DNA from: Endocalyx cinctus
Lineage: Eukaryota > Ascomycota > Sordariomycetes > Amphisphaeriales > Apiosporaceae
DNA: 64,000 bases
Assembly (NCBI GenBank): GCA_001600455.1
Contig: BCKC01000002.1
Coordinates: 2,060,171-2,124,170, forward strand
Direction: 5' to 3'
In this document: piece after piece, positions 57,474 to 64,000 of the stretch
How the letters are laid out: every line of letters starts with the position of its first letter
Position numbering within the stretch: position 1 is the first letter of the stretch
The notes under the pieces: model-generated
Database searches by the model: none
What the model was told of the DNA's origin: nothing
The model's input: only the letters and a program-made list of their open reading frames with translations
Position numbers and translations under genes: made by a program

Positions 57474-58704
57474 CTACTTAGAGGCTCTTCCATCTTTACC
57501 GTCAGCCTTATCTAGAACCTTCATCGCTTTCGTTATTGTCCTCGCGCTGCCTACAAGAAGAACTAGATTTCGTAGAGTTAGCATGTCTTATCATTTTCCC
57601 TCCAATCATTTACATATATATTCAAATCTCCCCTCCCATCGCCCGTTATACGTAGCTCTTTCTGCTCAACAACGCAAACAAACGAACAAGGGGGGGGAGT
57701 AAGTGAAAAGGGAAAAATAAAATAAAATAAAATAAAAATACTTACTGGCTGGGATGATGGCCCATGGCAAGTTAAACCCGACATAGTAGACCCAAAAATA
57801 GACGAACTCGGGTCGGCTGTGAGAGCGGCCGGTGAAGTAGAATTCGCACAGACTCGTGGAGTAGTAGAGCGCGACGCCGTATAAGTGGGCCATGCAGGCG
57901 ACGATGCGGAGCGTGTGCCTTAGAGGACTACCGCGGACGATGGAGACGGCGGTTAGGAAACATAGGGGACCCCATACGAACTGCATGTATGGTATTAGCG
58001 TAAGCATGAGCTTTTTTTTTCTCGTCTGTATAATTTTTTTCTTTTTGGCTGAAAACAGAAATTATGTGTACGAAAAAACTTACCACCGTGATTGCCTCTA
58101 CGCTCAGCATGAAGAAATCGGACGTTAGGTAGCGAGAGTCCGACAGCGCGTATTCTTTCCACAACTGCGCCAGCAAGCTCTGCGACGAGGCGAGCGTGGT
58201 GTGGTTTAATACGAAAGTTCCTGTCGAATGGTGTGAGAAAAGAAAAGAAAAGTACGGGATAATTGAAATCACGGAGGTGGTTAATAACGGAAAGTAGGGA
58301 CGTACCTTCGAAAACGCAATGTAAACACGCATCTGCACGGCGCGAATATATCAGTAAAATATGAACATATTAGAAGACATCCCCCAAAATAATACTTCCT
58401 TCACGGACGTACTCATGACAAACCAACAGACGACCAGCAATTCCGACGCCGTCAAGTCCGGGTTCAGCCTCTTGGCTAGAAACGCGGCGGCCGAGATAGC
58501 GCACCCCAACATACCGGCCAAGGACGCTAGCAAGGTGGGAACCGAGGCTTCGTTCGCCGCGTACTCCGGGATGTTCACGCCGATGGGGTAGTACGGATGC
58601 GTGGGTATAGGCGCGCTCTCCTGATAATGCAACGTAGGGTCGGCTTCGGTTCCGGCTCCGGCGCCGTTGCCGGTTATAGACGACCACCAACCCATTAGAT
58701 CCAT
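57474..58704 (-). CDS. ebp: EBP-type sterol C8-C7 isomerase (EXPERA domain)
   Basis: Five exons on the minus strand, 58704-58413, 58332-58306, 58220-58084, 57980-57746 and 57550-57474, give 255 residues in consistent phase. The EXPERA/emopamil-binding pattern is clear: helix 1 with LLVVCWFV, ACLHCVFEGTFVLNH across a 27-nt exon, LAQLWKEYALSDSRYLTSD, VEAITVFVWGPLCFL and RPEFVYFWVYYVGFNLPWA. The conserved His, Glu and Asp/Ser residues of the isomerase site are in these segments. EBP enzymes move the C8 double bond of sterols to C7 in the ER membrane. Many ascomycetes rely on the unrelated Erg2, so this copy may be redundant or act on other sterols. The start is the first ATG; a GTG precedes it by one codon. 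Confidence 0.88.
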
Positions 58705-59995
58705 CACGTATCAATACCCGGATATATTCGCGTTCAGAATTCAATTGGGAAACGGAACTATCGGGTTTTATTTGTTATGGATAGGAAATAGCAGGAAATA
58801 AGATGAAGGAAAAAAAAAAAAAAACTACGATATCGTAATTGGCGAGATTACTGTTGGGGAGCTTCAGGGGCTAACGGGTCCTTGATCCACTAAAATAGAA
58901 ATTTGTGCAAATATCTCATGCATAAAAGCCTATGTATGCATAATGTGCTAATTATACTTGCTTATGCATTCATTTTTCTATTCTTATACTTGTACGGAGT
59001 ATATTTTATACAGGATACGGAATACATCATTTGATGAAGTACATAAAAACTCTATAACTTACTAGAAAAAAAGAACTTGACCAATCACTTCTCTCTTTTT
59101 CCAGTCCAGAGTCTGTGATACCCTTTACTAATGCTCGTGAATCATGTTGCTGATTAATTCAGATTAATGCTAGTCCACTTCTTCTTACCTACATAAAAGA
59201 CCTTGCGTTAAGACGTCAGTATATGTCGTCTTCTTGCTTTATCAGCAAGGAACCATCATGATGAATCGATCATTGCTACCCTTTTGAGCTCCGAGGATTG
59301 GTCAGCAAAACATCCGATGAAGCCTTAACCTCCCCTCCGTCAAGTGTAGCAATAGACGAAAATGTGCCGCCAGTATCTGGATTCATCATCAACCCATTTT
59401 TCTGCCACAACTCAGAAAATGTAATAGGGTAGTAGGGGCCGTAGGATTTCTGTTATATAGACAACGCCAAGACGATAAATCCGGGGAAAGCGGGTATGTC
59501 ATCTAACCACGATGACTACGGTGTGCCTTCAAAATAGGGCTCTTAGTAATTGCGAAGGGATTTTGGCCCTGTTGGTAGGTCTCCGCCACCCGAAGATTGC
59601 ATTGACGTATCGCATGCCGTTATGAAGAGTAAATATAGCATCGTATCCAATCGCGTCATACTTAAACCCGACATATCTGGCCTGAAATATGTGACATTGA
59701 GAGCAATAGTGTGTCCCCGTGCTTCGTCGCATACGTCGAGTACGGTAAGTCCGTGGCTGCATTGCTTTAGCTTATCAATAGTATATGGCGTTTAGATGGA
59801 TCATTTGCTAAACACCGAGAGCTATTATTTCGCCACTTGATCTATACACTGCAAGGGAAATATATTAGTGGAAGCCTCCCCTCCTCTAGATTCCGGTTTT
59901 ACTCTCAGCCTCCGTTCACCAGATTCCATAAAACGGATCCAGCTATACTAGAGCTCTACACTAAACATAGCCAATTACCAAAAAACGCTCTTACC
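58705..59995. other. Intergenic region
   Basis: No gene is supported. It contains an A tract near 58810-58824 and AT-rich DNA. An in-frame open stretch before the MDR gene (from a TTG at 59837) is not annotated as coding because it lacks an ATG, though a spliced 5' exon cannot be excluded. Confidence 0.5.
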
Positions 59996-61045
59996 ATGTC
60001 GCAAACACAGAAGGCGATCCTCGTAACAGAGGTCGGCAAGCCCGTCGTTCTTACCGACGACCGCACCATACCGGAACCCGGCGAAAACCAGGTACAGATC
60101 AAAGTCGCCGTCGCCGGTCTAAACCCGCACGACCAGAAAGCGCGCGACACGGGGCTCTTCATCGCCGAAAACTTACCCGCCATCCTCGCCAACGACGTCG
60201 TCGGCCGGGTCACGAAGCTCGGACCCGGCGTCGGCGGCGTCGCCGTCGGGGACCGGGTCGTCGTCCAGTCGGGCTTCACCTCGGGGCACGTGCAGAACGG
60301 CCTGCAGGAGTACGTCGTCGGGGACCTGGTCGCGCTCTGCAAGATCCCGGCCTCGATCTCGGACGACGAGGCGGCGACCCTGCCGAGCAACGTCGTCGCG
60401 CCCTTGGTCGCCCTGTTCTCCACCTTACAAATCCCGGCGCCCTGGACCCCGGCGGCCGAGGACTTCGACTACGCCAAGACGTCCCTCCTCGTCGTCGGCG
60501 GCGGCTCCAACTGCGGCCGGTTCGGCGTCCAGCTGGCCAAGCTCGCCGGGATAGGCACCATCGTCGTCGTCGGCGGCGACGAGGCCGAGCTGAAATCTTT
60601 CGGCGCGACGCACGTGATCGACCGGCGCGCCGGGCCCGAAGCGATCCTCTCGCGAATCCGCGACGTCGTCGGGGACGATCTCGTGTACGCGTACGATTCG
60701 GTGAACCCGCCCGACGGGCAGGTTTTGGCCTTGAGCGCGCTCTCGAGCCGCTCCAAGGGCGTCTTGGCCCGTCTCTTACCCCTCGGCCCCGTCGATGAGT
60801 CTAAAGTCCTGGGGGAGAAGAACGCCGGGTTCGAGGTCCGCGACGTGTTCGGCAGCTCGCAGATCCATCCCGAGCTGGCGGGCGGGTTCTGGTCTAGGCT
60901 CCCGGGTTACCTCGAGTCCGGCGAGATCAAGGCCCTGGCGTATCGTCCTATCAGCCATAAGAACTTCTCGGCCGAGGGCGTTAATGAGGCGCTGGATGCT
61001 TATAGGGATGGGAAGGCGGCTTCGAGGGCGCATATACACTTCTAG
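59996..61045 (+). CDS. Medium-chain (zinc-independent) enoyl reductase-like protein
   Basis: A 349-residue intronless MDR protein of the ToxD/trans-enoyl reductase-like type. The GroES-like N-terminal half has VKVAVAGLNPHDQKARD-type strands and NDVVGRVTKLGPGV, followed by VGDRVV. The Rossmann half has LVVGGGSNCGRFGVQLAKLA, the nucleotide-binding loop, and FGATHVIDRR. Catalytic zinc ligands of classical alcohol dehydrogenases are missing. Such enzymes reduce C=C or C=O bonds with NADPH; some partner with polyketide synthases, but no synthase is nearby, so the substrate is open. The start is the first ATG in frame. The coding sequence is GC-rich (C/G in most third positions) next to AT-rich flanks. 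Confidence 0.85.
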   Translation: MSQTQKAILVTEVGKPVVLTDDRTIPEPGENQVQIKVAVAGLNPHDQKARDTGLFIAENLPAILANDVVGRVTKLGPGVGGVAVGDRVVVQSGFTSGHVQNGLQEYVVGDLVALCKIPASISDDEAATLPSNVVAPLVALFSTLQIPAPWTPAAEDFDYAKTSLLVVGGGSNCGRFGVQLAKLAGIGTIVVVGGDEAELKSFGATHVIDRRAGPEAILSRIRDVVGDDLVYAYDSVNPPDGQVLALSALSSRSKGVLARLLPLGPVDESKVLGEKNAGFEVRDVFGSSQIHPELAGGFWSRLPGYLESGEIKALAYRPISHKNFSAEGVNEALDAYRDGKAASRAHIHF

Positions 61046-61554
61046 AAAAAAAAATATATATATATATAGCTTGAATAAAATTTAATTTAACTTGATATAA
61101 AAGGAAATGAAGAAATATATGAAAGTAGTGGGAACACAACGTGACGGTGATGTGACAGTGATCTCTCGTTTAAACCGTAGTAGCGGCACAGACGTTGGAA
61201 GCCCCTATTTAGTCAACTGGTTTATATTAAATATTGTAAGCAGAAAACATCATAATAATTCGAGATAACACGTTTTGAAGGTTTCTTTATTAATTATTGC
61301 TTCCTCGCCACCCTTCTATCTTTTATACTATTAAATGGGAACTAAAATACGGATATAAACGCAATGCTTTTCTTTTTCTTTCAAATAAAAGTTGCCGCCC
61401 TCTTCTTTACGAGACACTTTTCTCTCTCGGTCAGTTCGCAAAAATCCACACGCCATTTTAAACTGGCGTTGCATAAAAGTGCCGTCGGTGAAATAAACAA
61501 ATAAATACAAGTTGCCCGGAGACTTTGTAAGAGAGAACTTGACTTGTTTTTCTA
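61046..61554. other. Convergent intergenic gap
   Basis: This AT-rich gap lies between the 3' ends of the MDR gene and the terminal transcription factor gene. It begins with a (TA)n run near 61055-61067. No gene or RNA was recognised. Confidence 0.5.
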
Positions 61555-61888
61555 TTAGATCGTGGGACCCAATAAGTTATTCTCGAAGTTCCAGTCGAAA
61601 TCGTCCACTGTAAAGAAAAAAAAAAACCAACGTGTTAGAAAAACAAATCTAGTTCGGTATTGTTTCCGCAGTTACACACTCGAGAAGTTACGAAATTCAA
61701 AATGGTAGGTAAAATAGGAACTTACGAAAACTCCAATCAATGTTCTGCAAATGGGGCTCACTTATAACATCGCCCACCCCTAACATCGGGTTATCTCCCA
61801 CCGTATTTCCCATCTCCAAGCCCATCGCCGACTGAGACTGAGGTTGAGGCGGCGGCGACGACGGAAGACGGGGCAGAGATTGCTGTTG

Positions 61889-61928
<40 letters not shown>

Positions 61929-64000
61929 CTGTGCTTCCCGTGCCAGCTAAGGGGGTCCGTCTTCCAGATGTGAAGGCAATCGAGGCTGACGCTAGCGCCG
62001 AGCCTGTGAGAGAAAGAAGAGACGGGATCTTCGGACCAGCGGTGGCCGGCGTCGAACAGGGCGGCCCAAGAGTTGACGAGGCCGCCGAGGCGCATGGGCA
62101 GGTCGCCGTCGACGACGGAGGCGCGCTCGCAGATCTCGTAGGCGTCGCGGGCCGAGAGCCGGACGTCGTCGCGGTCGAGCAGGTCCGGGGCGTCGAGGTA
62201 GGACGAGTGCGCGACCCGAAACACGACGCAGACGGCCGCCGCGAGGGCGCGGAAGTGGAAGTGCGTCACGTGGAAGAGGAAGCTCGTCTTCTCGTCCAAA
62301 GCGAGGGTCGCCCGCAGCACCGCCTGCGACGTCTTGAACGTCCGCACGACCCGCCGCTTCAGCGATTCCTTGTCGTATCCCGGGGGCGGCATCATGTAGT
62401 ACGACTGGATCTCAAGCTGCACCAGTAAGGCGTTGAATCTGTCCAGATCATCTTATCTTGGCTTAGTATACTTTTTTTAAAAAAAAAAGAAAGAAAGAGA
62501 AATGATAGATTGCTTACCTGCTCGTTCAGAACAGATAAGTCCTTTCACGGAATCCCATTCGTCTTCGAGCATTTGTACGACGTGGTCGGATACGCCACGC
62601 GATTCTTCGAGATAAGATACCACTATAACATCATAATATTAGCAGTCAATTCGTAATTGCTTGCTAAACTTAGCGCTGGTAGTCCCTCACTTACTTGTTT
62701 TACTAACGCGATTGCAAAACTTCTGACATTCTAATAGGACCCTGAAATTTGAGGGGACACTGAAAGGAAGGCGACCGTCAATGACATTTTGGGTGGCCTG
62801 GTTAAATAAGTTCCCTAAGGGTGCGATTCCTAGATACGAAGATACCCTATTTATCATGAAAACAAGAGGTAAGGTTAGATCGTCGGTTTAATTTATATGG
62901 TGTCATTGAAAGAAAAGAAGAAAAAAAAGTGAGTGAATGGGAATTAACGGTCGACGCACCTCTGAGCTATGATATTGTACCCGGCCCAAGTGAAAGACGC
63001 CTCCTCATCCGTGACGCTATTCATAAAGACGCCGTAGCTGTACTCCGGGTGCGATCCCTTCCCGGTATGAAGCCCGAATTGCAGGGACGCGTTCATAACG
63101 ACGCCCGAGAACAAGGCGGTGGGATCGTTGACGAAGCGCACGTCGGGGAAGATCCAAGTGCAGACCAAGATAAACGCGTTGATCGAGTGGATCGATAGCG
63201 GCAGCTTCGTCATGGACGAGTACAGCTCATTCTTGACCGCGTCGGAGAGAAAGTGGAGCAGGCCCGAACGTCGCCCGTACCGACGACAGGCTATGAAGAG
63301 GATGGTCCAAAAGAGAAGTGGATCCGTTTCGTAGCATTTGTTCGGATCCCTCTGTCGTACGATAGGCATATAGGGATGATAGCATTCAAAATATCTGGTT
63401 GGGAGCTCTCAGTTAGCATGTGCATACTTGTTTTAGTATTTGAAGGGACACTTAGTAATCTAGGGTAGAATGAAAGTCTGACTTTTGAAAGTAATAATCG
63501 ATATCTTCCCCGGAAAAGGGTTGTGAACCTAAAGCTCGGGATTGGCTTGGTTCGGTCACGGTCTCTCCAGAAAGGGTAGTTGCGGGGGTATGTAAAGCAG
63601 GCGACGTGGTAATGTGTGTTAAGTCAATTGGGTTTGTCCGAGAAGTGTCCGACGGCCCGGCCGGCGATGGAATACCCATATACGGCACAGCGGCGTCGGC
63701 AATGCAAGAGCCATGTTGTCTCTGCGAAGGTAATGGCTGTGAAGCAGACCCGACGCTTTGTTTTATGGATCGAATCTCTTGAGCAAGTTCATCCAATTTA
63801 CTGTGACCTTGATCAGTCTGGCTCCTTTTCTTTTGTTGAGCTATACGCCCCTGAAAAGATACTATGATATAGCATAGCGAAAAGAATCCTAAGTCTTTTT
63901 CTTTCTTTTTTTTTTTTTAGAAAGCTTAAAGGGGAGACGCTTTCATACCCGAAAGTCTTCCCGGTCTAACAGGTCTAGCATATTGTGCGTTTTCTTTGTT
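61555..64000 (-). CDS. Fungal transcription factor (fungal_trans domain), 5' end cut off
   Basis: Minus-strand exons are 64000-63949 (partial), 63850-63483, 63394-62960, 62741-62695, 62622-62518, 62451-61726 and 61607-61555; phases agree throughout. The readable part begins with a basic coiled-coil region (GRIAQQKKRSQ...LDELAQEIRSIKQS), typical of what follows a Zn2Cys6 cluster. A Ser/Thr/Pro linker, the entry to the middle homology region (YFECYHPYMPIVRQRDP) and about 400 residues of that domain come next. A polyglutamine tract (about 61885-61930) and the end NNLLGPTI follow. The DNA-binding cluster is expected beyond the window but is not seen, although an ATG at 63981 could in principle start a protein without it. 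The donor at the 63483 border (GTCAGA) is weak. Target genes are unknown. Confidence 0.82.
61883..61927. repeat. CTG/CAG trinucleotide repeat encoding polyglutamine
   Basis: A run of GCT-type triplets on the plus strand reads as polyglutamine with one His in the transcription factor encoded on the opposite strand. Such runs are prone to length changes. Confidence 0.8.

Overview
The window is nuclear DNA of a filamentous ascomycete (Pezizomycotina, most likely a sordariomycete). The evidence is short introns of about 55-90 nt with GTAAGT/GTATGT donors, CTAAC-type branch points and C/TAG acceptors; fungus-restricted proteins (Zn2Cys6 activators, a HET-domain protein, a fungal rhodopsin-like membrane protein, a DUF5321-type mitochondrial protein); and AT-rich intergenic DNA with long A/T tracts. 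Genes lie on both strands with no operon logic. The species cannot be named from the sequence alone. Exon borders below were set by hand from splice signals, reading phase and family conservation. Several open frames begin in frame with TTG or GTG upstream; the first ATG was used instead.

Layout. 1-3.1 kb: gene-poor, but holding a broken, internally deleted copy of a histidyl-tRNA synthetase gene. 3.1-12 kb: a SIRT4-like sirtuin, a convergent DUF5321 protein, and an intronless separase of 2138 codons. 12-17.7 kb: long non-coding stretch. 17.7-21.3 kb: a Zn2Cys6 activator. 23.1-24.9 kb: a HET-domain protein. 25.2-28.8 kb: Kri1 (ribosome biogenesis) divergent from a Rab5 GTPase. 29.7-34.4 kb: a RING protein with RGG and RS-like tails, then a small ABM-like protein. 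35.3-36.9 kb: an eight-exon rhodopsin-like membrane protein. 38-39.1 kb: an extended SDR. 39.1-44.6 kb: a 5.5 kb region without an intact gene and with decayed-looking coding fragments. 44.6-47.7 kb: PBN1/PIG-X and a prolyl-4-hydroxylase-like 2OG-Fe(II) oxygenase. 49.7-58.7 kb: a sulfotransferase-like protein, mitoribosomal mL67/Mhr1, the Hsp98/Hsp104 disaggregase, and an EBP-type sterol isomerase. 60-61 kb: a medium-chain reductase. 61.6-64 kb: a second fungal transcription factor cut by the window end.

Most genes are housekeeping (cell cycle, ribosome assembly, endosomal traffic, GPI anchors, sterols, protein disaggregation), with scattered accessory genes (HET, rhodopsin-like, SDR, MDR, transcription factors). 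I see no secondary-metabolite cluster, CRISPR array, rRNA or convincing tRNA. I did not find a clearly new biological system. The items most worth a second look are the histidyl-tRNA synthetase pseudogene, the decayed 41-43.2 kb region, the hairpin near 22.65 kb, the paired heat-shock-like elements upstream of the Hsp98 gene, and the sharp GC-rich blocks inside otherwise ordinary genes.
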